Positions 1-7,939 are shown, counted from the stretch's first letter. The stretch: DNA of 64,000 nucleotides from Verrucosispora sioxanthis (GCF_010560025.1 NZ_SAIY01000001.1:496001-560000), one strand, 5' to 3'. The notes: generated from the letters alone by a model not told the origin. Translations and numbers: made by a program.

Positions 1-469
1 GCCGATGGCGGTGGCCGCCTCCGGCCGCCAGTCGGCGACCCTGGCCGCCGAGTACGCCGACGGCATGATCGCCACCGATCCGGAGCCGCACCTGGTCGAG
101 ATGTACGAGCAGGCCGGCGGGGCCGGGCGTCCCCGGTACGGGCAGGTGGCCATCTGCTACGGCCCGGACGAGGCCGAGTGCCGCAAGATCGCCCACGACC
201 AGTTCCGCTGGTTCGGACTGGGCTGGAAGGTCAACACCGACCTGCCCGACACCGACTCCTTCGCGGCGGCCACCCGCAGCGTCCGCGAGGAGGACGTGGC
301 CGCCGGGCTCTCCTGCGGCCCGGACGTCGACAAGCACGTGGCGGCGTTCAAGAAGTTCGTCGACGCCGGCTTCACCCACGTGGCCCTGGTTCAGGTCGGC
401 GGCGACACCCAACCGATGTTCCTGGACTGGGCGCAGGACGAACTGCTGCCCCGACTGCGTGACCTGTGA
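1..469 (+). CDS. LLM-class F420-dependent oxidoreductase, C-terminal part
   Basis: This is the tail of a luciferase-like monooxygenase family protein; the gene begins before the window. The visible 155 or so residues show the late barrel of the F420-dependent glucose-6-phosphate-dehydrogenase-like (TIGR03557-type) branch: a segment reading EYADGMIATDPEPHLV, a stretch with KHVAAFKKFVDAGFTHVAL, and an end of the WAQDELLPRL kind. Family members use coenzyme F420 for hydride transfer; the substrate cannot be told. The stop codon is followed 20 bases later by a small membrane peptide on the same strand. Family assignment is fairly safe, exact function is not. Confidence 0.8.
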   Translation, partial: PMAVAASGRQSATLAAEYADGMIATDPEPHLVEMYEQAGGAGRPRYGQVAICYGPDEAECRKIAHDQFRWFGLGWKVNTDLPDTDSFAAATRSVREEDVAAGLSCGPDVDKHVAAFKKFVDAGFTHVALVQVGGDTQPMFLDWAQDELLPRLRDL

Positions 470-489
470 ACAGGAAGGTGTGATCGTCG

Positions 490-609
490 ATGCGATTCGG
501 TAACACGGAGATCCGACCGGCCGGCGGCGGCGTCGGCTGCCTCCTGATGATCCTCTTCTCCCTCGTCGCCTCGGTCGTCCTGACCGTCCTGCTCAACCTG
601 CTCCTGTGA
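490..609 (+). CDS. 39-residue single-span membrane peptide
   Basis: A short reading frame starts at ATG 490 behind a good ribosome site (AGGAAGG at 472-478). It encodes a hydrophilic start (MRFGNTEIRPAGGG) followed by about 24 hydrophobic residues running to the C-terminus (CLLMILFSLVASVVLTVLL), so it is predicted to be a single membrane helix with almost no tail. It follows the F420 oxidoreductase by 20 bases and probably shares its transcript. Its last 17 bases overlap the 3' end of the oppositely directed phosphatase-fold gene. Function is unknown; the strong ribosome site and clean helix support it being real. Confidence 0.6.
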   Translation: MRFGNTEIRPAGGGVGCLLMILFSLVASVVLTVLLNLLL

Positions 610-1387
610 CCGCCGCCGGCGGGGTGAGAGCGAACTCGGCGACCAGGGGGTAGTGGTCGGAGGCGTGGTCGGTGTGGGGGGTGCGGACCACCTCCACGTG
701 GGTGAGGTGGGTGGCCAGGGTGGGGGTGGCGAGCAGGTAGTCCAGGCGCACGTCGGGGAACTCGGCGCCACCGTGGGCGGTGGGCACGGTCGGGCCGGCG
801 TCCGCGCCGAGATCCACCAGGCCGGCGGCGAGCAGCCGGGCCACCGCGCGGGTCTCCACCGTCCGCCCGTCCCGACGCAGATGCCGTCGCCGGTACCCGG
901 GCGGTAGCCGACCCACCCGGTCAGCGTGCTCGGCGTACGGGTCGAGGGTGTTCAGATCACCGGCGAGCAGCGCCAGGCCGTCCCGGTCGGTACGCACGGC
1001 GCCGGCCGCCCAACCCGCCTCGACCAGCCGTCGGGTGCCCGAGTACGGGTCGAGGTGGGTGCCGAGCACCGTCAGCGGACCGGCGGCGGTGCCCACCACC
1101 ACACGTTGGGCCGCGTGGTGGAACGGCCGACGTACCGGTGCGGCGGCCAGCACCGGCCACGGCGCCCGCACCAGCACCGCGACCGGCTGCCCGAACCAGG
1201 AGCGGGCCAGGTACGGCCGGAGCTCGACGTCGCCGGCGAAGCCCGCGACGTCGAGACCACCCAGTTCCTGCAGGGCGAGCACGTCCGGCCGCTGCCCGGC
1301 GACGACCCGGGCCACCAGCTCGCGCCGGTCCGGACCGCCACGGTCCCGGCCGCCGGTGCGGATGTTCCAGGTCATCACCCGCAACAC
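593..1387 (-). CDS. Endonuclease/exonuclease/phosphatase family protein
   Basis: The 264-residue protein has the whole EEP-fold signature: MTWNIR near residue 5, LALQELGG (metal-binding Glu), GTHLDPYSG, AGDLNTLDP (catalytic Asp/Asn), RLDYLL and HASDHYPLVAEF (terminal Asp-His pair). These residues bind Mg2+ and cut phosphodiester or phosphomonoester bonds. No signal peptide is visible, so it is probably cytoplasmic. The start is GTG at 1387, placed just before MTWN. It ends the minus-strand group DAG-kinase-like, BrkB, PAP2, EEP, only 7 bases after the PAP2 gene. Whether the substrate is nucleic acid, a phosphoinositide or a sphingolipid is not visible. Confidence 0.85.
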   Translation of the reverse strand: MLRVMTWNIRTGGRDRGGPDRRELVARVVAGQRPDVLALQELGGLDVAGFAGDVELRPYLARSWFGQPVAVLVRAPWPVLAAAPVRRPFHHAAQRVVVGTAAGPLTVLGTHLDPYSGTRRLVEAGWAAGAVRTDRDGLALLAGDLNTLDPYAEHADRVGRLPPGYRRRHLRRDGRTVETRAVARLLAAGLVDLGADAGPTVPTAHGGAEFPDVRLDYLLATPTLATHLTHVEVVRTPHTDHASDHYPLVAEFALTPPAAVTGAG

Positions 1388-1394
1388 GGGCGGC

Positions 1395-2885
1395 TCAGCC
1401 GGGCCGGCCGGCCCGGGCCAGCTCGTCGTCGAGGGTGTCCACGTCCTCCGACTCGATGGCCGGCTGGTTGCCCTGCCGGACGTCCTCGTTGGGGCGAACC
1501 ACCCAGTACAACAGCCCGATCCAGAGCGTGGTGAGCAGGATCGCGCCCATGAAGTCCGTCGGGTGGTGCATCCCCCGGTACATCCGGGAGATCGCCACTC
1601 CCACCGGCATCACCACGGCGAGCGCCACGAAAACCCACCGCCACCACCGGTCGGTACGCGGGAAGACGATGACGGCGATCGCCACCCAGATGCAGAGCGT
1701 GGCGGCGATGTGCCCGGACGGGAACGACGAGGTCGGCATCGGCCCGTCCAGGTTCTCCACCGGCGGGCGCGGCCGGTCCACCGCCGCCGCGCTGGCCAGG
1801 AAGAGAGTCAACTCGCCGAACATGGTCAACGCCACGAACAGCACCGGTCGCCACCGCCGCCAGATGGCCAGCACCAGCGGGCAGAAGACCAGCGAGATCG
1901 CCAGGATGGCGTGGGTGTCGCCGACCTTGCTCCACCACCAGCTGACATCGTCGAGCGCGGCGGTACGCCGATCGGCGAACCAGGTGGGCACCGTCTCGTC
2001 GAGGCTGGCCAGGAAGGTGTTGTCGGCGTAGTAGCTGACGAACATGCCGAAGCCGTAGAGGGCACCGAACACCAGCACCCAGCCGACGATGATCTCGGCG
2101 ACGCCGGCCCGGGCGTGCGGCAGCAGCTTCTCCTCGTCCGGCGCGGGCGCCACCTCCTGCCCGGCCTCCGGCTCCAACCCCTCGGTCAACGGCGCCGCGG
2201 GCCGCCCCCGCTCCAACCGCCACAACCGGAAGGCGTACGCGGTGACTCCCAGCCAGGCCGCGCCGAGCAGCCAGGCGCCGATCACGTCGGAGAGGAAGTG
2301 CACGCCGAGCGCCACCCGGGTGAACCCGATCAGGAAGACGACGGTGGCGACCAGGGCCATCGCCGGCCGGCGCCAGCGGGGTGCCATCGCCGGCAGGAAC
2401 ACCAGCAGCAACGCGCCGTAGGCCACCATCGACCCGAGGGCGTGACCGCTGGGGAAGCTCTGTCCCGCGTACGCGCCGATCGGCACCTCCACCTCGGGAC
2501 GCAGCCGGTCGACGAGCGTCTTGAGCGACGGGTCGAGGATCAGCGCGCCCGCGCCGGTGACGATCAGGAACACCGCGAGGCGGCCTAGCCGGCGGATCAG
2601 CAACCCGACCACGGCGACGGTCACCAACCAGATGATGACCGCCCGCCCACCGAGGTCGGTGATGGCGGTGAGCACCGTCACCAGCGGCCCGATCGGTGAC
2701 ACCTGGTCGTTGAGCCACTGCGCCACGCCGTGGTCCACGTCGTACAGCGGCGACCACCGCACCCGGACCAGCACCAGCAGCAACCCGAAGCCCACCCCGG
2801 CACCGAGCACGAGCGCCAGACCGGCGAGCGTACGTTCGGTGAAATGTCCCAGGGGTCGTCGCAGTACGTCCCTGACCGCGCCCAC
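1395..2885 (-). CDS. Double-domain PAP2 phosphatase, membrane protein
   Basis: The 496-residue polytopic protein carries two PAP2 (phosphatidic acid phosphatase type 2) domains in tandem. The first has the complete triad of motifs: K122-x6-RP, SGH at 146-148 and R190-x5-H196-x3-D200. The second has SGH at 390-392 and R434-x5-H440-x3-D444, but Ala366 stands where the first-motif Lys should be, so its first motif is incomplete. Both are surrounded by membrane helices, with a charged linker near 222-258. PAP2 enzymes dephosphorylate lipid phosphates on the outer face of the membrane. GTG 2885 has an AAGGAGG ribosome site. A usual bacterial PAP2 protein has one domain, so the length is a fusion or internal duplication. 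Confidence 0.88.
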   Translation of the reverse strand: MGAVRDVLRRPLGHFTERTLAGLALVLGAGVGFGLLLVLVRVRWSPLYDVDHGVAQWLNDQVSPIGPLVTVLTAITDLGGRAVIIWLVTVAVVGLLIRRLGRLAVFLIVTGAGALILDPSLKTLVDRLRPEVEVPIGAYAGQSFPSGHALGSMVAYGALLLVFLPAMAPRWRRPAMALVATVVFLIGFTRVALGVHFLSDVIGAWLLGAAWLGVTAYAFRLWRLERGRPAAPLTEGLEPEAGQEVAPAPDEEKLLPHARAGVAEIIVGWVLVFGALYGFGMFVSYYADNTFLASLDETVPTWFADRRTAALDDVSWWWSKVGDTHAILAISLVFCPLVLAIWRRWRPVLFVALTMFGELTLFLASAAAVDRPRPPVENLDGPMPTSSFPSGHIAATLCIWVAIAVIVFPRTDRWWRWVFVALAVVMPVGVAISRMYRGMHHPTDFMGAILLTTLWIGLLYWVVRPNEDVRQGNQPAIESEDVDTLDDELARAGRPG

Positions 2886-2957
2886 GGCAGCCTCCTTCGC
2901 TTCTGGCGTGGCGCAGTACCCGATCCGCCGCCGCGGTACACCCGGCGCCCGGCTGGG

Positions 2958-3974
2958 TCAGAGTGCGGTCATCTCGCCGGTGTCGTGCACCGGTACCCGC
3001 TGTACGTTCGGCTCCCACAGGTCCGGCTTCGCCGGCTCCTGCACGCCGATGCGTACCGCCTCCAGTTGCGCCGCGAACGAGAGCCCGCCGAACAGCGCCA
3101 TGCCGGTGAGGTTCGCCCAGAGCAGCAGCGCCATGATCCCGGCCAGCGCGCCGTAGGTCTGCCCGAAGTCCTCGCTGAACCGCACGTACCCGGCGAGCAG
3201 CAGACTGGCCAGCCACCACATGGTGGTCGCGATGCCGGCACCGAACAACAGCCAGGACAGGCCAGGCTGGTGACGGCGGGGCGCGTGGCGGAACAGCACC
3301 GCGACGGCGAGCACCGTCAGGCCCAGGCTGAGTGGCCAACGCACCACGTCCCACACCGTTCCGGCGACATCACCCCAGGCGTAGTGGCGTTCCACCGAGT
3401 CGCCCATCGGCCCACCGCCGACCAGGATGAGGAACCCGGCCAGCGCCGGAAGACCGGCGGTGACGGCAAGCACGGCGGCCCGCAGGTACTTCCACAACGC
3501 CGGGCGGTCCCGTTCGACGCCGTAGATCCGGTTGGCCCCCCGCTCGATCTGGGCCATGGTGCTGGTCAGCGCCACCAGGCCGGTGATCATACCGAGGGTC
3601 AGCGCCACCTCGCCGGCCTCCTCGACCCGCTCGGCGCCCGCGTCGTCGCCCCCGCCGAGCAGCTCGGCGACCATCTGGTCACTGGTGCCGGGGGTCAACG
3701 CCAGCACCGTGTCGGCGACCACCTCCCCGCCCTCGGCCACGCCCAGCTCGGAGATCAGCCCGGTGAGGGCGATCAGGAACGGCACCACGGCCAGGCAGAG
3801 CTGAAACGCGAAGGCGCGGGAGTGGCTGAACCCGTCGCCGTAGCGAAACCGGGTGAACGCGTCCCGCAACAGGTGCCAGCCACCCTCCCGGCGCAACGTC
3901 TGCCAGGCGTGGTCGGCGCAGAGCTGTTCGTCGGACATCAGCCGGGTCTCCGGCACGATCCTGGTGCTGCTCAC
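2958..3974 (-). CDS. YihY/BrkB family membrane protein
   Basis: The 338-residue protein has the pattern of the YihY/virulence-factor BrkB family: an N-terminal amphipathic segment (DAFTRFRYGDGFSHSRAFAFQL), then about six membrane helices with Gly/Pro-rich turns, and the typical late segment TYGALAGIMALLLWANLTGMALFGG. Some family members were once called RNase BN; transport or lysis-resistance roles have been proposed, but the biochemical role is unsettled. The GTG start at 3974 lies in the edge of the 56-bp tandem repeat and uses the repeat's GGAGGG as ribosome site. It sits between the lipid-kinase-like gene and the PAP2 gene, which suggests a membrane-lipid context. Confidence 0.85.
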   Translation of the reverse strand: MSSTRIVPETRLMSDEQLCADHAWQTLRREGGWHLLRDAFTRFRYGDGFSHSRAFAFQLCLAVVPFLIALTGLISELGVAEGGEVVADTVLALTPGTSDQMVAELLGGGDDAGAERVEEAGEVALTLGMITGLVALTSTMAQIERGANRIYGVERDRPALWKYLRAAVLAVTAGLPALAGFLILVGGGPMGDSVERHYAWGDVAGTVWDVVRWPLSLGLTVLAVAVLFRHAPRRHQPGLSWLLFGAGIATTMWWLASLLLAGYVRFSEDFGQTYGALAGIMALLLWANLTGMALFGGLSFAAQLEAVRIGVQEPAKPDLWEPNVQRVPVHDTGEMTAL

Positions 3975-4088
3975 CCGACCAGCCCTCCGTTCGCGACTGC
4001 GGGGCTCGCAAGCTCACTCCTCGCGCTCACCCGACCAGCCCTCCGTTCGCGACTGCGGGGCTCGCAAGCTCACTCCTCGCGCTCACCC
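3969..4088 (-). repeat. 56-bp tandem repeat, 2.1 copies, at a gene junction
   Basis: Two identical 56-bp units start at 3969 and 4025, and an 8-base third start follows at 4081. Read on the minus strand each unit contains GTGAGC, then GAGGAGTGA, then GGAGGG, so it supplies a start codon, a stop codon and a ribosome site. The unit provides the last codons and stop of the DAG-kinase-like gene and the ribosome site and start of brkB. Each unit also holds a 19-codon frame (4027-4086 and 3971-4030) whose TGA overlaps the next GTG. It looks like a duplicated junction or an extragenic repeat family that has been co-opted. Confidence 0.9.
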
Positions 4089-5083
4089 CTGCCCTCCTCG
4101 ACGAGGTGTTCGCCGCGCTCGGCGGCGGCCGACGCGTCCTCGGCCAGGTCGGGCGCCTGCTCCGGCCGCGGTACGCACAGCCACAACGCTCGCCGCCGGA
4201 TCTGCACCCGCAGCTGGCGACCCGGTTCGATCAGGTCGCCGTCCAGTTCCCGAGGCTGGCTCCGGTTGCTGGTTATCTCCACTCGACGGGCGCGGTACAC
4301 CTCCATCCGCGGCACCCGGTCGCGACGGCGCAGCACCGCCCAGCCGAGGGTGAGCCAGTGCCGCAGCGTGCGCGGGGTGAGCACGGCGACGTCGAGGTAA
4401 CCGTCGTCGGGCTCCGCCTCGGTGAGCAGGGTGACCCCGCCCTGGAGCCGGCCGACGTTGGCGACCAGCACCGAACGGGCGCGGCGGCGCAACGGCGGCT
4501 GATCGTCCAGGCGGATCGACACCCGCATCGGCCGGTCCCGCAGGTGTCGTGCCGCCCCGACCACGTACGCGGGCCAGCCGATCCGGCGCTTGGTGGTCTC
4601 GCTCGTGGCATCGAGCATCTGGGCGTCGAAACCCATGCCGGCCATCACCGCGAAGTGGTGCCCGTCCACCGCACCGACGTCGAGCAGGCGGCGGCCACGC
4701 TCGATGGCCACCGCCAGCCCGGCGGGCAGTTCGTCGGAGAGTCCCAGGTTGGCGGCGAGCAGGTTGCCGGTGCCCTGGGGCAGCACGGCGAGCGCCGCCT
4801 CGGTGCCGACCAGAGCGTCGACGCAGGCCATCACCGTACCGTCGCCGCCGCAGGCGAAGACCACGTCGACCCCGGCGGCGAGCGCCTTCTCGGTCTGACC
4901 GCGACCGGGATCGTCGGGGGTGGTCTCGAACCACAGCGGTTCCGGCCAGCCGGCCGCGTCGAGCGTGTCGCCGACGGTCCGGCGCAACGCGTCGAGATCG
5001 GTCACCTTGACCGGATTGACCACCACCGCGCTACGCAGCGGCCCTTCGTCCCGTCCAGCTTCCACGGCGTCAGTGTGCAGCAC
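4070..5083 (-). CDS. Diacylglycerol kinase family lipid kinase
   Basis: The 337-residue protein matches the DAGK-catalytic/YegS-like lipid kinase family. Seen: VVNP near residue 21, nucleotide-binding GGDGT at 79-83, PQGTGN at 102-107, GMGFDAQM in the middle, and the late ELDGDLI segment typical of the C-terminal domain. Such enzymes phosphorylate diacylglycerol or related lipids in the cytoplasm, next to the membrane. The GTG start at 5083 gives the right distance to VVNP. The last residues and the stop lie inside the 56-bp repeat, so the C-terminus has been shaped by that element. It heads the minus-strand run with BrkB, PAP2 and EEP proteins. Confidence 0.87.
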   Translation of the reverse strand: MLHTDAVEAGRDEGPLRSAVVVNPVKVTDLDALRRTVGDTLDAAGWPEPLWFETTPDDPGRGQTEKALAAGVDVVFACGGDGTVMACVDALVGTEAALAVLPQGTGNLLAANLGLSDELPAGLAVAIERGRRLLDVGAVDGHHFAVMAGMGFDAQMLDATSETTKRRIGWPAYVVGAARHLRDRPMRVSIRLDDQPPLRRRARSVLVANVGRLQGGVTLLTEAEPDDGYLDVAVLTPRTLRHWLTLGWAVLRRRDRVPRMEVYRARRVEITSNRSQPRELDGDLIEPGRQLRVQIRRRALWLCVPRPEQAPDLAEDASAAAERGEHLVEEGRGEREE

Positions 5084-5190
5084 GGTGCCGGGTTGGGCGA
5101 CCCGACGCCGATGTGCCTCGATTCACCCCGCCGACGCCCCGTGCCGACGTTTCGACCGACGTTCGTCGGGGGACGCGGAGCAGTCGGTCG

Positions 5191-5769
5191 TCAGGCGCTG
5201 GCACGCAGCGCGACCTCGACCCGCTGGCGTACGTCGGCCAGGTCGACCCCGGCCTCGGTGAGCGCCAGCGCGGCGAGGCCGTTGCCCTCCCGCAGCAGGC
5301 CGAGCAGGATGTGCTCGGTGCCGATGTGGCGGTGCCGCAGCCGGATCGCCTCGCGCAGCGACAGCTCCAGCACCTTCTTCGAACGGGCGGAGAAGGGACC
5401 ACCGGTCGGCCGTCGCCGGCCCCATCGGCGGCGCGGTGCCGGCACCGCCTCGCGCAGGGCGTCCTTGCCGAACGACTCCTCGATTCGGGTGACGATGGCG
5501 GCCAGGTCGATGCCGATCTCACGCAGCGCCGCCGCATCGGCTTCACCCAGGCCACTGCCCCCGGTCGCGGTGTGGCGGCGGACCCGCTCGCGCAGGTCGT
5601 CCGCGGTGACACCCGCGTCGCGGAGCACCCGCGCGGCCAGGCCGTCCCCGTCGGCGAGGACGGCCAGCAGAAGGTGCTCGGTGCCGACCGGCCGTTGGCC
5701 CTCGGCGCGGGCCTCCTCGCGGGCCCGTCGCACCACCTCGCGGGCACGGTCGGTGAATCGTTCGAACAT
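5191..5769 (-). CDS. Protein with two Clp N-terminal repeats, no ATPase
   Basis: The 192-residue protein consists of two Clp-N repeats: MFERFTDRAREVV to about residue 65, and ARSKKVLELSLREAIRLRHRHIGTEHILLGLL to the C-terminus, each with the GTEHLLLA/GTEHILLG core. In ClpA and ClpC this domain binds substrates and adaptors. The AAA+ ATPase domains are absent, so this is a stand-alone Clp-N protein, perhaps an adaptor, decoy or regulator partner. The start is ATG 5769, which has a GGGAGG ribosome site and overlaps the stop of the preceding HTH gene by one base; a longer upstream extension is possible in frame but lies inside the HTH gene. Translational coupling implies joint function with the HTH protein. 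Confidence 0.85.
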   Translation of the reverse strand: MFERFTDRAREVVRRAREEARAEGQRPVGTEHLLLAVLADGDGLAARVLRDAGVTADDLRERVRRHTATGGSGLGEADAAALREIGIDLAAIVTRIEESFGKDALREAVPAPRRRWGRRRPTGGPFSARSKKVLELSLREAIRLRHRHIGTEHILLGLLREGNGLAALALTEAGVDLADVRQRVEVALRASA

Positions 5770-6005
5770 CACGCCTCCCAGGAGGAATCGACCGCCGGTC
5801 GCCCGGCGTGCTTCTTGTGCACCGCCTGCCGGCTGACCTCGAGCGCGTCGGCGATCTCCTGCCACGACCAGCCCTGCCGTCGGGCGTTGTCGACCTGGAC
5901 CACCTCAAGCCGTTCGAGCAGCCGGCGCAGGGCGCGGACGGCACGCAGGCCGACCCGGGGGTCGGTGCTGCCGGCCGCGGCCGCGAGTTCCGTCGCCTGA
6001 CTCAT
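5769..6005 (-). CDS. Small helix-turn-helix DNA-binding protein, partner of Clp-N gene
   Basis: The 78-residue protein has a helical N-terminal half (VRALRRLLERLEVVQVDNARRQ) and a C-terminal HTH: WSWQEIADALEVSRQAVHKKH, a MerR/AsnC- or sigma-like recognition helix. It is probably a repressor. The gene starts at ATG 6005, and a sigma-70-like promoter places the transcript start at this ATG, so the mRNA appears leaderless. Two copies of GTCAA-N6-TTGAC overlap that promoter and are the likely binding sites of this protein. Its stop shares one base with the ATG of the Clp-N gene. The HTH + Clp-N pair is a recurring actinobacterial neighbourhood as far as I recall; its function is not known to me. 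Confidence 0.82.
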   Translation of the reverse strand: MSQATELAAAAGSTDPRVGLRAVRALRRLLERLEVVQVDNARRQGWSWQEIADALEVSRQAVHKKHAGRPAVDSSWEA

Positions 6006-6008
6006 GGC

Positions 6009-6051
6009 GTCAACTTACATTGACACCACAGCAGTGTCAACCCTAGTTGAC
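6009..6051. promoter_or_regulatory. Promoter with twin GTCAA-N6-TTGAC operators
   Basis: Minus strand: -35 TTGACA at 6040-6035, a 17-base spacer and -10 TAAGTT at 6017-6012, which puts +1 at about 6005, the A of the HTH gene's ATG. Two inverted repeats with the same architecture, GTCAA-N6-TTGAC, lie at 6009-6024 and 6036-6051, centres 27 bp apart. The second extends to 8-bp arms (GTGTCAAC/GTTGACAC). One covers the -10, the other the -35. This is the geometry of an autorepressed promoter. The divergent PP2C gene starts at 6126 and could be affected as well. Confidence 0.75.
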
Positions 6052-6125
6052 ACCCGAGGTGTGGTCCCCTTCGCTAGGGTCGTGGCCGCGCGGGCGTTCC
6101 GCGCCAGCCGTAGGTTGGAGGCCCG

Positions 6126-6896
6126 GTGAGCCAGGACGCGGACTACCAGGCAAGCCGTTTCACGCTCACCGACCTGACTCTCGAAATGGCCGGCGGCAGC
6201 GTGATCGGCAGCCGGTACCGCGACAACTACGACGTGCTCCACGTCGATCCCACGCTTCCCTTCGCCGTGGTGGCCGACGGTATGGGCGACGGTGCGGGCA
6301 GCCGTCGCGCCGGTGCCGCCGCGGTACCGACGTTCGCCGCGCTCGTCCGCGAGGCGTGGCTTGAGGTCGGGGCCGATCAGCTGCGCACCGCTGCCGACGC
6401 GGTCCAGTCCGCCGTACTCGAGGCCGGCCGGGGTAGCCCCCAGCTGACCGGCTGCACGCTCACCGGTCTGGTCGTCGAGCCGGAGGGCAGCCGGGGCTGG
6501 GTGGTCCAGTTGGGTGACTCGCGGGCCTACCGGCTCCGAAACGACCTGCTGGAACTGATCACCACCGACCACACCATCGCCTGGCTGGGGGTGCTGCACG
6601 GCTGGTACCCGGCCGACTCTCCGGCCGCCGCCCGGGCCCGGTACCAGCTCACCCGCTACGCCGGCCACCCGGCCGCACCGGAAGCCGACCTGCTGGCCGT
6701 GACCGTGCGTCCCGGCGACACCTGGCTGCTCTGCACCGACGGGGTGAGCGACCAGGTCAGCTACCACGTGATGCAGGAGGCACTCATCCGGCCCGAGCCG
6801 GCGGACGCGGTCCGGACTCTGCTGCGCGCCGCACTGGACGCTGGTGGGGCCGACAACGCCAGCGCGGTCGTCGTCCGGGCCTGGCCGGCGTCCTGA
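6126..6896 (+). CDS. PP2C-family serine/threonine phosphatase
   Basis: The 256-residue protein shows PP2C/SpoIIE-type metal motifs: RDNYDV near residue 32, FAVVADGMGDGAGS (metal Asp), LTGCTLTGLVV, VVQLGDSRAYRL, a TTDHT segment, LLCTDGVSDQV and a final GGADNASAVVV (metal Asp-Asn). It lacks a kinase, membrane or sensor domain. It should remove phosphate from Ser/Thr in the cytoplasm. GTG 6126 lies 5 bases after GGTTGGAGG. It is divergent from the HTH/Clp-N pair and shares their promoter region. Some PP2C proteins act on anti-sigma-factor antagonists; no such partner is visible here. Confidence 0.88.
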   Translation: MSQDADYQASRFTLTDLTLEMAGGSVIGSRYRDNYDVLHVDPTLPFAVVADGMGDGAGSRRAGAAAVPTFAALVREAWLEVGADQLRTAADAVQSAVLEAGRGSPQLTGCTLTGLVVEPEGSRGWVVQLGDSRAYRLRNDLLELITTDHTIAWLGVLHGWYPADSPAAARARYQLTRYAGHPAAPEADLLAVTVRPGDTWLLCTDGVSDQVSYHVMQEALIRPEPADAVRTLLRAALDAGGADNASAVVVRAWPAS

Positions 6897-6993
6897 CCAC
6901 CCACCGGCGGTGCGGCGATCACGCCCCGGAGCAGCACCGGCGCGACTAGCCTCAACAGCAGGCCGAGCGCGACAGCTGCGGGGGTGATGGCGG

Positions 6994-7824
6994 ATGGCCG
7001 CAGCCAGCGACGCGCCGGTGCTCGTCGGCGTCGGTCCGGAGGACGCCCTGCCGGTGGCCCGACTCGCCGCCCGGGTCGCCGCCGCCCACGGACGCGGACT
7101 GCACCTGCTGCACGCCTTCAACTGGGCGGCCTTCGACGCACCGGCGGTCTCCAGCTCCCGGGCCGCCGCCGAACAGTTGATCGCCGAGGCGACCGCGGCG
7201 GCCAACGCGAACGAGCCGGGCGTGCCGGTCACCGCCGAGATCGCCGAGGGCTCGGCGGTGGCGAACCTGGTCCGCCGGTCGGAGGCCGCCTTTCTGGTGG
7301 TGGTCGGCGACGGCGGTATGGCCCACTGCGACCGCTGCATACCGGCGGACAGTCCCGCCGTGCAGGTGGCCGCCCGCGCCGAGTGCCCGGTGCTGGTCGC
7401 CCGGCGGGAACCACCACCCGCCGGCCCGGTCCTGGTCGGCATCGACGGCTCGGCCTCCGGCGAGATGGCACTGGACTGGGCGCTCACCTGCGCCATCCGG
7501 CATGGGGCTCGGCTGCTGGCGGTCTGGGTGGTCGACTCCGACGGCATCGTCGAGGATGCCACCGCACGGCTCAGCGAGACGGTGGCGCGCCATCGGGCCG
7601 ACCATCCCGACGCCGCCGTCGAGTGCCACGTCATCCGGGGCGAGCCCGGTGACGTGCTGGTCGACCAGTCCCGCTCGGCACAGTTGGTGGTGGTCGCCGC
7701 CCGGGGCGAGGAGCCGCTGCGCGGGATGCTCGGCGCGGTCAGCCAGTCACTGCTCTACCACGCGCCGTCCCCCGTCCTGGTGATCCGTGGCGTGACCGAC
7801 ACACCGGACCCGGACGGGTCGTGA
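6994..7824 (+). CDS. Universal stress protein, tandem UspA domains
   Basis: The 276-residue protein has two Usp domains (about 1-135 and 140-270). The first begins PVLVGVGPEDALPVARLAARVA and has no clear G-x2-G-x9-G(S/T) ATP loop. The second has VLVGIDGSASGEMALDWAL and the loop ARGEEPLRGMLGAVS, where Ala replaces the usual first Gly of GTRGRGG and GAVS stands for GSVS, so nucleotide binding may be weakened. In mycobacteria tandem Usp proteins are prominent DosR-regulon members. It precedes the phosphoketolase by 115 bases, with a DosR-like palindrome between them. ATG 6994 is chosen because the Usp fold begins immediately after it. Confidence 0.88.
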   Translation: MAAASDAPVLVGVGPEDALPVARLAARVAAAHGRGLHLLHAFNWAAFDAPAVSSSRAAAEQLIAEATAAANANEPGVPVTAEIAEGSAVANLVRRSEAAFLVVVGDGGMAHCDRCIPADSPAVQVAARAECPVLVARREPPPAGPVLVGIDGSASGEMALDWALTCAIRHGARLLAVWVVDSDGIVEDATARLSETVARHRADHPDAAVECHVIRGEPGDVLVDQSRSAQLVVVAARGEEPLRGMLGAVSQSLLYHAPSPVLVIRGVTDTPDPDGS

Positions 7825-7837
7825 CACCCGGGCCGGC

Positions 7838-7851
7838 GGGACCAACGGCCC
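7838..7851. promoter_or_regulatory. DosR-like box upstream of phosphoketolase
   Basis: GGGACCAACGGCCC, a GGGAC-N4-GGCCC semi-palindrome, lies 88 bases before the phosphoketolase ATG. It matches the mycobacterial DosR consensus GGGACTTNNGTCCC at the outer GGGAC and inner CCC. Three further sites of the same pattern lie within 9.2 kb, all in promoters of genes that are typical DosR targets. Confidence 0.65.
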
Positions 7852-7939
7852 TGATCCAGGATCGCCGATTCGGCGAAGCTGACAGAGGAAACCGCGTTGC
7901 GGATGCGAGATTCACCGACCCGCGAGAGGCTCAAGCAGT

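Noticed and set aside
780..2588. A 602-codon open frame on the plus strand across the EEP and PAP2 genes
   Set aside because: Arg/Pro/His-rich composition typical of GC-rich shadow frames; the opposite strand has complete motifs for two known families.
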